Positions 16,424 to 24,736 of a stretch of 64,000 bases of DNA are shown here, in pieces (positions within the stretch are counted from its first letter, which is position 1; every line of letters starts with the position of its first letter). A program made the translations under genes and the position numbers. This DNA is from Streptomyces calvus (GTDB lineage: Bacteria; Actinomycetota; Actinomycetes; Streptomycetales; Streptomycetaceae), in the NCBI RefSeq assembly GCF_006782915.1, contig NZ_VCNP01000030.1, positions 1 to 64,000 on the forward strand, given 5' to 3'. Under the pieces are notes generated by a model, which saw nothing but the letters and a program-made list of their open reading frames with translations, ran no database searches and was not told where the DNA came from.

Positions 16424-16471
16424 GCCGCGCGGCGGCACCGCGCCGGCGGCGTCCGCACTGTGGCGCATGCC

Positions 16472-16490
16472 TCACCCGGTGAACGGGTGA
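16472..16490. promoter_or_regulatory. Palindrome TCACCCG-N5-CGGGTGA upstream of the vanZ-like gene
   Basis: A 7-bp perfect inverted repeat 42 nt before the GTG start. It could be an operator or a weak terminator for the afsQ operon; no run of T follows. Confidence 0.3.
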
Positions 16491-16532
16491 CATCCCGGAA
16501 CCGACCGTGCGGAACGCCGCGTCTTGGGGGGC

Positions 16533-17114
16533 GTGCAGCGTCAAGGCTTCGTCGGCGGCAGCGCCGCGTTCCGTTTCCGTGTGTCAGGAGGGCTCCTCCT
16601 GGCCGCGTATCTCGCGTTCGTCGCCTGGTTCACGCTGCGCCCGCTGGACGTGCCGTGGGTGATGCCCGCCAACTGGCGGCCGCTCGACGGGATCCGGGCC
16701 GACTTCGCGCTGGGCTGGGTGGAGGGCGTCCGCCGGGTCGGCGAAGGGCTGGCGCTGCTCGCGCCGCTCGGGGTGCTGCTGCCGGTGGCGGGGGGCCGGC
16801 TGTGCGTCTCGGGGCTGGGTTCACTGATCCGCGCGATGGCCGCGACCGCTCTGGTGTCGCTGGCCGTCGAGATGCTGCAGACCGCGGTGCCGGGCCAGGT
16901 CGTGGACATCGACTCGCTGCTGCTGAACACGGTCGGCGCGGGGCTCGCGCATGCGGCCGTGGTGCCCGCGGGCCGCTCCTGGCTGCGCCGCCGGGCGGGT
17001 CTGCCGTCCGGCACCGCCCTTCCCGCGGAGGAGCCGGCTCAGGGTAGGACCCCGACGATTCCCAGGGTCGGGATCGCCCCGTGGAGCGACGCTTTGCCCC
17101 CTTCGTCTCCGTAA
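16533..17114 (+). CDS. VanZ-like family membrane protein
   Basis: A 193-residue protein from GTG 16533, preceded by the ribosome-binding stretch GGGGGG. Four hydrophobic segments are visible (about 16-36, 70-90, 103-125, 135-155). The VanZ pattern is seen in FTLRPLDVPWVMPANW, VNPLG-like APLGVLLP, SLAVEMLQ, and the polar DIDSLLLNTVGAGLAH. VanZ in enterococci gives low-level teicoplanin resistance, but most chromosomal homologues have no known role. The tail after residue 160 is hydrophilic. Confidence 0.8.
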   Translation: MQRQGFVGGSAAFRFRVSGGLLLAAYLAFVAWFTLRPLDVPWVMPANWRPLDGIRADFALGWVEGVRRVGEGLALLAPLGVLLPVAGGRLCVSGLGSLIRAMAATALVSLAVEMLQTAVPGQVVDIDSLLLNTVGAGLAHAAVVPAGRSWLRRRAGLPSGTALPAEEPAQGRTPTIPRVGIAPWSDALPPSSP

Positions 17115-17174
17115 CGTGGAGTGCATGGAGGCAGCCGACCGGGAAGCCTCGCACCGCTCACGAAGGAGTCGTCC

Positions 17175-17375
17175 ATGAGCCGCCTCGCCCGCCCCACCAA
17201 CGACCGCATGATCGGCGGCGTGTGCGCCGCGCTGGCCCGGCGCTTCGGCACCTCCGCCACCACGATGCGCGTGATCTTCCTGATCTCGTGTCTGCTTCCG
17301 GGGCCGCAGTTCCTGCTGTACATAGCGCTGTGGATCCTGTTGCCCTCGGAGGAGAAGACGCGGACGGCCTGGTAG
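17175..17375 (+). CDS. PspC-domain small membrane protein
   Basis: A 66-residue protein from ATG 17175 with GAAGGAG 6 nt upstream. The whole protein is one PspC domain: RPTNDRMIGGVCAALARRFG, then a membrane helix VIFLISCLLPGPQFLLYIAL ending WILLPSEEKTRTAW. PspC proteins relate to envelope-stress responses. The upstream gene on the same strand is the VanZ-like one, 60 bp away. Confidence 0.88.
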   Translation: MSRLARPTNDRMIGGVCAALARRFGTSATTMRVIFLISCLLPGPQFLLYIALWILLPSEEKTRTAW

Positions 17376-17427
17376 CGCAAGCAGTGCCGTCTCCCTGAGC
17401 GCCGCGCAGGGCCGTCCGTCCGAGTAC

Positions 17428-17468
17428 GCCGATGGGGCGCACCCCGAGTCCGGGTGCGCCCCATCGGC
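17428..17468. terminator. Perfect 17-bp hairpin terminator
   Basis: GCCGATGGGGCGCACCC (17428-17444) pairs exactly with 17452-17468 around a 7-nt loop, between the convergent pspC and secreted-protein genes. Confidence 0.88.
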
Positions 17469-17487
17469 GGTGATGCGCCGGAGTGGG

Positions 17488-17832
17488 TCAGCCGCCGAGC
17501 GGGAGACCGTTGACGGCGAGGCCCTGGGTGGGCACCCCCTGCACCGGCAGGCCGCCGAGGAGACCGGCGGCGGGCACCTGGGGGGCCAGCCGACCGACGG
17601 CCGGCTGCACGGCCGCCGTGCCCCGGCCGACCAGCTCCTGGCCCGTCGCCAGAACCTGCCCGGAGCCCGGCAGCGCGCCGGACAGCTGCTCCGCCGGGGC
17701 GGCCTGGGTGACGGTGTCCAGCGAGGGGGCGTCCGGGAGGGCCGGGGCCGCGTTGGCGGCGCCCGCACCGGCGGCGGCGAAGGCGGCACCGAGGGCGGCG
17801 ACACCGAGGGTCTTGGCAGCAGACTGCTTCAT
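17488..17832 (-). CDS. Small secreted protein
   Basis: A 114-residue protein from ATG 17832. It has a clear Sec signal peptide (MKQSAAKTLGVAALG then an Ala/Gly-rich core, cleavage near ANA-AP at about residue 29). The mature chain is rich in Ala, Gly, Leu and Pro, with LPGSGQVLATGQELVGRG and a C-terminal GLPLGG. There is no Cys and no recognisable domain. Homologues of this style are often annotated as ATP-binding proteins in Streptomyces without clear basis; no P-loop is present here. Confidence 0.7.
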   Translation of the reverse strand: MKQSAAKTLGVAALGAAFAAAGAGAANAAPALPDAPSLDTVTQAAPAEQLSGALPGSGQVLATGQELVGRGTAAVQPAVGRLAPQVPAAGLLGGLPVQGVPTQGLAVNGLPLGG

Positions 17833-17976
17833 GAAATGCGTCCTCGAAATGGGATACGGGGATGTGAGCGGTGTCGTGACCGTAAACACGCGAGCCCTTC
17901 CGCCGCAAACATCGAAATGCGGACGGATGGTGAACGACCTTTGTATTCCCGATGTGCGCGGACCCCCCCGTCAGCT

Positions 17977-19128
17977 CTACTTTCCGGTGAAACCGCTGGT
18001 GGAGGCCGTCTGCCGGAACAGCCATTCGGATTTCAGTTCGGCGTATCCCGGCTTGATGACGTCATTGATCATGGCCAGACGTTCATCGAAAGGAATGAAG
18101 GCCGACTTCATAGCATTGACGGAAAACCATTGGAGGTCGTCGAGCGTGTAACCGAATGCGTCGACCAGGTGCTCGAATTCGCGGCTCATGCTCGTGTGGG
18201 ACATCAGACGGTTGTCCGTGTTGACCGTGGCCCGGAAGTGCAGCTGCCGCAGGAGTCCGATGGGGTGCTCGGCGTAGGAGGGGGCCGCGCCGGTCTGGAG
18301 GTTGGAGCTCGGGCACAGCTCCAGCGGGATGCGCTTGTCCCGGACGTAGGAGGCGAGCCGGCCGAGCTCGACCGTGCCGTCGTCGCGGACGTGGATGTCG
18401 TCGATGATGCGCACCCCGTGCCCGAGCCGGTCCGCGCCGCACCACTGCAGCGCCTGCCAGATGGACGGCAGTCCGAACGCCTCGCCGGCGTGGATGGTGA
18501 AGTGGTTGTTCGCCCGCTTCAGGTACTCGAAGGCGTCGAGGTGCCGGGTGGGCGGGTAGCCGGCCTCGGCGCCCGCGATGTCGAAGCCGACGACTCCCAG
18601 GTCCCGGTAGCGGTTGGCGAGTTCGGCGATCTCCAGGGCGCGGGCGGCGTGCCGCATCGCGGTGAGCAGGGCGCCGACCCGGATGCGGTGGCCGTTCTCC
18701 CTGGCGCGCCGCTCGCCCTGCCGGAAGCCCTCGTTGACCGCCTCGACGACCTCTTCGAGGGTGAGTCCGCCGTCCAGGTGCTGCTCGGGGGCGTAGCGCA
18801 CCTCGGCGTAGACGACACCGTCCTCCGCGAGGTCCTCGGCGCACTCGGCGGCGACCCGGACGAGCGCGTCGCGGGTCTGCATGACGCCGACGGTGTGCGA
18901 GAAGGTCTCCAGGTAGCGCTCCAGGGAGCCGGAGTCGGCGGCCTGGTGGAACCAGAGGGCCAGCTTGTCGGGGTCGGTCTCGGGCAGACCGGTGTAGCCG
19001 GTCTCCAGGGCCAGCTCGGCGACGGTGCCGGGGCGCAGTCCGCCGTCGAGGTGGTCGTGCAGCAGAACCTTGGGAGCCCGGCGGATACGGTCCGGATCCG
19101 GGGTGTTCGCGATGGTTTGGCTCGTCAT
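17977..19128 (-). CDS. add: Adenosine deaminase
   Basis: A 383-residue amidohydrolase-superfamily enzyme converting (deoxy)adenosine to (deoxy)inosine. The Zn ligands of HDHLDGGL near residue 24, the substrate/Zn motif HAGEAFG near 216, LGHGVRI near 240, and the late metal region [11 protein letters not shown] near 302 are present. In most adenosine deaminases the first motif is LHxHLDG; here it reads LLHDHLDGG. The operator palindrome ends 16 nt upstream of the ATG. It belongs with PNP, which would split its inosine product. Confidence 0.94.
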   Translation of the reverse strand: MTSQTIANTPDPDRIRRAPKVLLHDHLDGGLRPGTVAELALETGYTGLPETDPDKLALWFHQAADSGSLERYLETFSHTVGVMQTRDALVRVAAECAEDLAEDGVVYAEVRYAPEQHLDGGLTLEEVVEAVNEGFRQGERRARENGHRIRVGALLTAMRHAARALEIAELANRYRDLGVVGFDIAGAEAGYPPTRHLDAFEYLKRANNHFTIHAGEAFGLPSIWQALQWCGADRLGHGVRIIDDIHVRDDGTVELGRLASYVRDKRIPLELCPSSNLQTGAAPSYAEHPIGLLRQLHFRATVNTDNRLMSHTSMSREFEHLVDAFGYTLDDLQWFSVNAMKSAFIPFDERLAMINDVIKPGYAELKSEWLFRQTASTSGFTGK

Positions 19129-19144
19129 TTCCGCACCCTAACGC

Positions 19145-19156
19145 CTACGCGCGTAG
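19145..19156. promoter_or_regulatory. Nucleoside-regulon palindrome CTACGCGCGTAG (add)
   Basis: A perfect 12-bp palindrome 17 nt from the add start codon on the minus strand, identical to the copies at 3502, 7445 and 31595. Confidence 0.75.
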
Positions 19157-19242
19157 ATCGCTTGGCGTGATCCGGTGGTCGATACCCAACGGTGACCGCA
19201 CGGACGGGTGGCGTACACCCGCGCTTCTGACACTGTTCTGTC

Positions 19243-20004
19243 ATGGCACAGGAAGCGACGCCGGTTCGCAGGGCCCGGCTGGGGAGGGCGCTCGGCCCGG
19301 AACCGACGGCGGTGAGCGGCGTGGTGCTGCTGCTCCCCGGCGGCGAGGAGGTCTCCAGCCGCAGACCCTCCCCCATGGTGGCCGCGGCCTCCGTCCACGG
19401 ACTCGGACGGCGTCTCACCCGCGCGGCACGGGACCGGAGCCTGGCGGCCCATGTCGTCCACTACCGCTACCGCGGCTGGAACGGCAGCGAGGCGCACCTC
19501 GCACGCGACGCCGCGTGGGCCGCCGACGAGGCCGTACGGCGCTACGGGGACGTCCCCGTGTGCCTCGCCGGTCTCGGCATGGGCGGCCGGGCCGCGCTGC
19601 GCGCGGGCGGGCACGAGGCCGTCAACTCGGTGCTGGCGCTGGCACCCTGGCTGCCCGAGGAGGACGTCGCGGCGCCACCCGAACCGGTGAAACAGCTCGC
19701 CGGGCGGCAGGTGCTGATCGTGCACGGCACCAACGACGCGCGGACCGACCCGGAGTTGTCGTTCCGGCTCGCGGCGCGGGCGAAGAAGGCGAACCGGGAG
19801 GTGTGCCGGTTCGAAGTGCATTCCGACGGGCACGGTTTGAGCCAGTATCGGGACGAAGTGCTGGCGCTGGCCGAGGACTTCGTGATGGGCGCGCTGTTCG
19901 GGCGGGCGTTCTCTCGGCCCGTGCAGGACGCCCTGGCGGCGCCTCCTCCGCTGGGTCTGCGGATGCCGCTGGCCGCGGGATTCGGGCGGTCGTTGCGACG
20001 GTAG
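19243..20004 (+). CDS. Alpha/beta-hydrolase-fold protein lacking the Ser nucleophile
   Basis: A 253-residue protein from ATG 19243. The fold pattern is visible: GVVLLLPGGEEVSSRR (oxyanion region), VVHYRYRGWNG, and the nucleophile elbow CLAGLGMGGRAAL near residue 112. The position that is Ser in GxSxGG enzymes is Gly here. The acid (HGTNDARTD near 168) and His (SDGHGLS near 200) remain. The change suggests a binding or scaffolding protein, or a different chemistry, rather than a normal esterase. It is divergent from add by 114 bp and ends at a large tandem repeat. Confidence 0.78.
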   Translation: MAQEATPVRRARLGRALGPEPTAVSGVVLLLPGGEEVSSRRPSPMVAAASVHGLGRRLTRAARDRSLAAHVVHYRYRGWNGSEAHLARDAAWAADEAVRRYGDVPVCLAGLGMGGRAALRAGGHEAVNSVLALAPWLPEEDVAAPPEPVKQLAGRQVLIVHGTNDARTDPELSFRLAARAKKANREVCRFEVHSDGHGLSQYRDEVLALAEDFVMGALFGRAFSRPVQDALAAPPPLGLRMPLAAGFGRSLRR

Positions 20005-20062
20005 CGTCGCCGGGGCGACGGTCGCGGGCGGCGAGTGCGGGTGCGGCGAGGCTGGTCGCGCG

Positions 20063-20697
20063 GTGAGTGCGGGTACGTCACGGCGGGCGCGCGGCGACGC
20101 AGGTTCGGCGAGGGCGGGCGCGCGGCGTCCTCGGGCGCGTCAAGGCCGTCGCGGGCGGGGAGTGCAGGTACGGCGAGGGCGGTCGCGCGGTGAGGGCGGG
20201 TACGTCGCGGCGGTCGCGCGGCGACGCAGGGTCGGCGAGGGCGGTCGCGCGGCGTCCTCGGGCGCGTCAAGGCCGTCGCGGGCGGGGAGTGCAGGTACGG
20301 CGAGGGCGGTCGCGCGGTGAGGGCGGGTACGTCGCGGCGGTCGCGCGGCGACGCAGGGTCGGCGAGGGCGGTCGCGCGGCGTCCTCGGGCGCGTCAAGGC
20401 CGTCGCGGGCGGGGAGTGCAGGTACGGCGAGGGCGGTCGCGCGGTGAGGGCGGGTACGTCGCGGCGGTCGCGCGGCGACGCAGGGTCGGCGAGGGCGGTC
20501 GCGCGGCGTCCTCGGGCGCGTCAAGGCCGTCGCGGGCGGGGAGTGCAGGTACGGCGAGGGCGGTCGCGCGGTGAGGGCGGGTACGTCGCGGCGGTCGCGC
20601 GGCGACGCAGGGTCGGCGAGGGCGGTCGCGCGGCGTCCTCGGGCGCGTCAAGGCCGTCGCGGGCGGTGAGTCCCAGTACGTCACGGCTGGTCGCGCG
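20063..20697. repeat. 127-bp tandem repeat, five copies
   Basis: Units start at 20063, 20190, 20317, 20444 and 20571. The three central copies look identical, while the first and last differ at several positions and flanking DNA (20005-20062, 20698-20730) shows decayed repeat-like sequence. The period is not a multiple of three. Each unit contains several TCGCGCGG and GGCGAGGGCGG sub-repeats. The array fills the gap between the convergent hydrolase-fold and LysR genes; the remaining 20731-20821 holds nothing recognisable. Confidence 0.95.
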
Positions 20698-20821
20698 GTG
20701 AGTTCGGGTACGTCGCGGTCGGTCGCGTGGTTTCCTGCGTGCCGGTTCCCCCGGTCCCGTTCCCCGCGCCGGCACTCGGCTTCCCGGCTCCCCGGTTCCG
20801 CGCGTCCGGGCGGGGCGGCGC

Positions 20822-21784
20822 TCAGGTCGGCAGGAGGCTGCCCCGCTTGGAGAGCAGGAACTTCTTGAAGGCCGCCACCGGCGGTGTGTCCGGGCGGCCC
20901 GCCAGCCAGGCCACGCCGATCTCCCGGGCCGCCTTCGGGGCGGTGACCGTCAGTTCCACCACGCCCGGGCGCGGGAAGGCCGGCGGGGGCAGCAGGGCGA
21001 CGCCGAGGCCGGCGGCGACCAGGCCGCGCAGGGTCTCCGCCTCCTCGCCCTCGAACGCGATCCGGGGCCGGAAACCGGCCTGCGCGCACAGGTCGTCCGT
21101 GATGCGGCGCAGCCCGTAGCCGGGTTCCAGGGTCACGAAGGTCTCGTCGGCCGCCTCGGCCAGACGGATGCGGCGGCGGCCGGCGAGGCGGTGGTCCGGG
21201 GGCACGACCAGGCGCAGCTTCTGCTCGTCGAGGCGGCGGGCCACCAGGTCGGGGGCGTCGGGCACCGGCGAGGTCAGGCACAGGTCGAGCTCGCCCGCGC
21301 GCAGCCGCTCCAGCATGGCCTCGCCGTAGTTCTGGACGAGGCTGAAGCGGATGCGCGGGTGGTCGGCGCGGAAGGCGTGCAGCAGCCCGGGCACGGTCTC
21401 GGCGCCCATGGTGTGCAGGAAGCCGAAGGCGACCTTGCCGGTGGCCGGGTCGGCGTCGGCGCGTACCTCCTCGGCGGCGCGTTCGATCTCGGCGAGGGCG
21501 CGCTCGACGGAGGCGAGGAAGGTGCGGCCGGCGGGGGTCAGGGAGACGGTGCGGCCGTGGCGGGCGAACAGGTCGACGCCAAGGTCCTGTTCGAGGCGGA
21601 CCATGGCCCGGGACAGGGTGGACTGCGGGACCTGCATCTCCTGGGCGGCCCGCGTGACGTGCTCGGTGCGGGCCACTCCGGCGAAGTGGGCGAGGCGCGG
21701 CGCCAGCAGCCGCGACATGTCCGCCGTGTCTCGTGTGTCACTGGTCTGTGACAGCCGACCGTGTGACCTCTGCTCATGCGCCAT
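20822..21784 (-). CDS. LysR-family transcriptional regulator
   Basis: A 320-residue LysR-type regulator from ATG 21784. The helix-turn-helix lies at about residues 30-60 (FAGVARTEHVTRAAQEMQVP then QSTLSRAMVRLEQDLG, LFARHGRTVSLTPAG). The effector-binding domain follows, with VAFGFLHTMGAETVP and GLGVALLP. There is a ~22-residue extension before the usual start; MSRLLAPRLAHF could be the true beginning. It is divergent from an MFS transporter with 63 bp between starts, the usual arrangement for a regulator and its target. Confidence 0.9.
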   Translation of the reverse strand: MAHEQRSHGRLSQTSDTRDTADMSRLLAPRLAHFAGVARTEHVTRAAQEMQVPQSTLSRAMVRLEQDLGVDLFARHGRTVSLTPAGRTFLASVERALAEIERAAEEVRADADPATGKVAFGFLHTMGAETVPGLLHAFRADHPRIRFSLVQNYGEAMLERLRAGELDLCLTSPVPDAPDLVARRLDEQKLRLVVPPDHRLAGRRRIRLAEAADETFVTLEPGYGLRRITDDLCAQAGFRPRIAFEGEEAETLRGLVAAGLGVALLPPPAFPRPGVVELTVTAPKAAREIGVAWLAGRPDTPPVAAFKKFLLSKRGSLLPT

Positions 21785-21847
21785 GGGAACGATTATGGCG
21801 ATTCCGTGCATTGGACGGATGAGCGGGGCCGTACGTAGCTTCGAGGC

Positions 21848-23128
21848 ATGACTCCCGCCAGTACCGGGGCGTCCACCACCGTGGGCGCCGTCGCATCCGT
21901 TCCCTCCGTCCCCTCCTCCTCCGAGTCCCGGATGTCGCCGGGCGGTCCCGGTTACCGCCGGATGAGTCTCGCCCTGTTCCTCGCCGGCGTCGCGACCTTC
22001 GCGCTGCTGTACTCCACCCAGGCCCTGCTGCCGCTGATCTCGGCCGACTTCGCGGTGAGCGCGGGCGACGCGAGCTGGACGGTGGCGGCGGCCACCGGTG
22101 GCCTCGCGGTGTTCGTCCTGCCGATGAGCGCGCTGTCGGAGCGCTACGGGCGGCGCACGGTCATGACGGCGTCCCTGGCCGTCGCGGTGACCGTGGGGCT
22201 GCTGGTGCCGTTCGCGCCGTCGCTGGGCGCGCTGGTGGCGCTGCGCGCGCTGCAGGGTGCCGCGCTGGCCGGGCTGCCCGCGTCGGCGACGGCGTATCTG
22301 GCGGAGGAGGTCACGCCCAAGGCGCTGGTGACCGCGATCGGGCTGTTCGTGGCCGGCAACAGCGTCGGCGGGATGAGCGGCCGGGTGATCACCGGCTGGG
22401 TCGCGCAGGAGTGGGGCTGGCGGGTCGCCGTCGGCGTGATCGGCGCGGTCGCGGTGGCGTGCGCGGTGGCCTTCCGGCTGCTGCTGCCGGCGCCGCGGCA
22501 CTTCCGGCCGGGCTCGCTGCGTCCGCGGGTGCTGGCCCGCACGGTCCGCGGCCACCTCGCCAACCCGCTGCTGCGCCGCCTGTACGCGATCGGCGCGCTG
22601 TTCATGACGGTGTTCGGCGGTGTGTACACGGTCATCGGCTACCGGCTGACCGAGGCGCCGTTCTCGCTGCCGCAGGGCATCGTCGGCTCGATCTTCCTGG
22701 TCTACCTGGTGGGCACGGTGTCGGCGTCGGCGGCCGGACGGCTGGTGGGCCGGCTGGGCCGCCGGGGCGCGCTGTACGCGGCGGGCGGCACCACCGCGGC
22801 GGGGCTGCTGCTGTCCCTGGCGGATGCGCTGCCGCTGGTGCTGCTGGGTCTGGTGCTGATCACCGGGGGCTTCTTCGCGGGGCACGCGGTGGCGTCCTCG
22901 GCGGTCGGCCGGACCGCCACCGAGGGGCGCGCGCAGGCCTCCGCGCTGTACCAGTCGGCGTACTACGTCGGCTCCAGCGCGGGCAGCACGGCCGGCGCGC
23001 TCGCCTTCCACTCGGGCGGCTGGGCCGGGACGGTGGGCGTCGGTCTGGTGGCGGTGGCCGGTGTCGCGGCGATCACGCTGGCGGGCACGCGGGCGGCGCG
23101 GGCGGAGCGGCGTCCCGCGACCGCGTGA
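21848..23128 (+). CDS. MFS transporter
   Basis: A 426-residue transporter of the major facilitator superfamily. A ~37-residue Ser/Val-rich N-terminus is followed by 12 predicted helices. The loop 2-3 motif SERYGRRTVM near residue 97 and a second-half counterpart RLVGRLGRRGALYA near 300 are present. AGLPASATAYLAEEV resembles helix 4 signatures of drug-type exporters. Substrate unknown; control by the adjacent LysR protein is likely. Confidence 0.9.
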   Translation: MTPASTGASTTVGAVASVPSVPSSSESRMSPGGPGYRRMSLALFLAGVATFALLYSTQALLPLISADFAVSAGDASWTVAAATGGLAVFVLPMSALSERYGRRTVMTASLAVAVTVGLLVPFAPSLGALVALRALQGAALAGLPASATAYLAEEVTPKALVTAIGLFVAGNSVGGMSGRVITGWVAQEWGWRVAVGVIGAVAVACAVAFRLLLPAPRHFRPGSLRPRVLARTVRGHLANPLLRRLYAIGALFMTVFGGVYTVIGYRLTEAPFSLPQGIVGSIFLVYLVGTVSASAAGRLVGRLGRRGALYAAGGTTAAGLLLSLADALPLVLLGLVLITGGFFAGHAVASSAVGRTATEGRAQASALYQSAYYVGSSAGSTAGALAFHSGGWAGTVGVGLVAVAGVAAITLAGTRAARAERRPATA

Positions 23129-23291
23129 CGCGGGCCGGGTTCGGGGCCGGGCGGTGTGACGGCGTCGGAGCGCACCGCCTCTCACCTGCGCTTTCGTTCA
23201 CTCGGGGGGCCGTTGTCAGTGGGCTGCGGTAGCTTCCGAAGTGCCGGGTGCGATGGTGCGCCCCGAAGACGCCACATGGGGTGGGTGGACG

Positions 23292-24314
23292 ATGACGAAC
23301 GGCACGGCGACGACAGACCTGGACGCCAGGCTGGAGGCGCACCGCGTCGAGCTGACCGGGTACTGCTACCGGATGCTCGGCTCCTCCTTCGAGGCGGAGG
23401 ACGCGGTGCAGGACACGATGGTCCGCGCCTGGCGCAGCTACGACAAGTTCGAGGGCCGCTCCAGTCTGCGTTCGTGGCTCTACCGCATCGCGACCAACGT
23501 CTGCCTGGACATGCTGTCGGCGGGCAACAAGCGCGCCCGTCCGATGGACCTGACGGAGTCCACACCGCTGGCGCGGGCGGCCCTGTCGCCCCGTCCCGAC
23601 CACACCTGGCTGGAGCCGATGCCGGACGCGCGCGTGCTGCCCACGCCCACCGACCCGGCGGAGGCCGCGGTCGCCAAGGAGTCGGTGCGGCTCGCCTTCA
23701 TGGCCGCGCTCCAGCAACTGCCCGCCAAGCAGCGGGCGGTGCTGATCCTGCGCGAGGTGCTGGCGTGGAAGGCGAGCGAGGTCGCCGAGCTGCTGGACAC
23801 GTCGGTCGCGTCGGTCAACAGCGCGCTGCAGCGGGCCCGGGCGACGCTGGCGGAGCGTCAGCAGCCGGGCGCCGACGCGGCGGTGTCCGACCCGCTCGAC
23901 GAGGAGCAGCAGAAGCTGCTCGAACGCTATGTGGCGGCGTTCGAGGGATACGACATGTCGGCGCTGACCGCGCTGCTGCACGAGGACGCCATCATGACGA
24001 TGCCGCCGTTCGACCTGTGGCTCACCGGCCCCGAGGACATCACGGGCTTCATGACGACGCTGGGTGCCGCCTGCGCGAGTTCGCGGCTGATCCCGGTGGA
24101 GGTCAACGGCCTGCCCGGGTTCGCGCAGTACAAGCCCGACCCGGAGGCCGGCGGTTTCGTCCCGTGGGCGGTGCAGGCGCTGGAGATCTCAGGGGACCGG
24201 ATCTCCGGGTTCCACTGCTTCCTGGACACGCAGCGGTGGTTCCCGCTGTTCGGGCTGCCCCTCCGTCTCGAAGCGGAGTCCGACCAGGTCGAGCAGGGCG
24301 CGCAGGGCCGGTGA
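23292..24314 (+). CDS. ECF sigma factor with C-terminal SnoaL-like domain (SigG/TIGR02960 type)
   Basis: A 340-residue sigma factor from ATG 23292. Region 2 is LTGYCYRMLGSSFEAEDAVQ ... WRSYDKFEGRSSLRSWLYRI (residues about 20-75). Region 4 is LQQLPAKQRAVLILREVLAW then KASEVAELLDTSVASVNSAL (about 140-185). The ~130-residue tail (RYVAAFEGYDMSALTALLHE onward) has the SnoaL-like pattern found in SigG/SigJ-type ECF factors, where it replaces a classical anti-sigma factor as a control domain. The last 126 bases overlap the antisense STAS gene tail to tail. Confidence 0.88.
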   Translation: MTNGTATTDLDARLEAHRVELTGYCYRMLGSSFEAEDAVQDTMVRAWRSYDKFEGRSSLRSWLYRIATNVCLDMLSAGNKRARPMDLTESTPLARAALSPRPDHTWLEPMPDARVLPTPTDPAEAAVAKESVRLAFMAALQQLPAKQRAVLILREVLAWKASEVAELLDTSVASVNSALQRARATLAERQQPGADAAVSDPLDEEQQKLLERYVAAFEGYDMSALTALLHEDAIMTMPPFDLWLTGPEDITGFMTTLGAACASSRLIPVEVNGLPGFAQYKPDPEAGGFVPWAVQALEISGDRISGFHCFLDTQRWFPLFGLPLRLEAESDQVEQGAQGR

Positions 24315-24584
24315 GGGATCGCGCAGCCTGATCCGGCCTCCGGCCCGGTGGGCCGTGAGCTGGAGCCGCGCGAGGAGGTTCACCGTGGCGAGCCCGGGCG
24401 GGCCGAGACCGCCGACGTCGCAGACGACCACCCCGCCCGAGCCGCCGCCACCGCTGTCCAGCAGTGCCCGCAGCGCGTCGCAGGGCCCGCTCACCTCATC
24501 CGGGGCGAGGGGGCCGCTGAGCACGAGTACGGGTGGTGTCTTGGCGTCCACGATCGGTAGACCGGCCGTGCGCGCGTAACTCAT
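24189..24584 (-). CDS. STAS-domain protein (anti-sigma-factor-antagonist-like)
   Basis: A 131-residue protein from the ATG at 24584. The STAS pattern is visible: PPVLVLSGPLAPDEV at the start, VVVCDVGGLGPPGLATVNLL in the middle, and LRDPSPALRALLDLVGL at the end. The Ser normally phosphorylated after D in antagonists (DxSG) is not obvious; the region reads DVGGLGPPG. Its 3' end overlaps the sigma gene by 126 bp on the opposite strand. Frame bias supports coding, but the last ~30 residues lie in the overlap and may be constrained by the sigma gene. Confidence 0.68.
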   Translation of the reverse strand: MSYARTAGLPIVDAKTPPVLVLSGPLAPDEVSGPCDALRALLDSGGGGSGGVVVCDVGGLGPPGLATVNLLARLQLTAHRAGGRIRLRDPSPALRALLDLVGLRFETEGQPEQREPPLRVQEAVEPGDPVP

Positions 24585-24736
24585 CGCGGCGGGCCGGCTC
24601 GGGTGCGTGGCGGCGGGCCGCCGCCGCAAGGATCACATTGACCTGGGCATGCCCTTCCCCGGAGGGTTGGGTGTATGCGCCATAGATCATCCCCGCCCAC
24701 GGTGTCCGAGGCCCTTCGCCCGCGCGAGGAGCCACC

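Noticed and set aside
17488..17832. ATP-binding function for the small secreted protein
   Set aside because: There is no P-loop or other nucleotide motif; the signal peptide indicates export.
20063..20701. Repeated ~85-codon frames within the 127-bp array on both strands
   Set aside because: They repeat exactly with the array period and exist only because of it; no start signals or domain.
24571..24581. GCGCGCGTAAC near the STAS start as a seventh nucleoside-regulon site
   Set aside because: It lacks the left half of the dyad and lies within 5 bases of an unrelated start codon.
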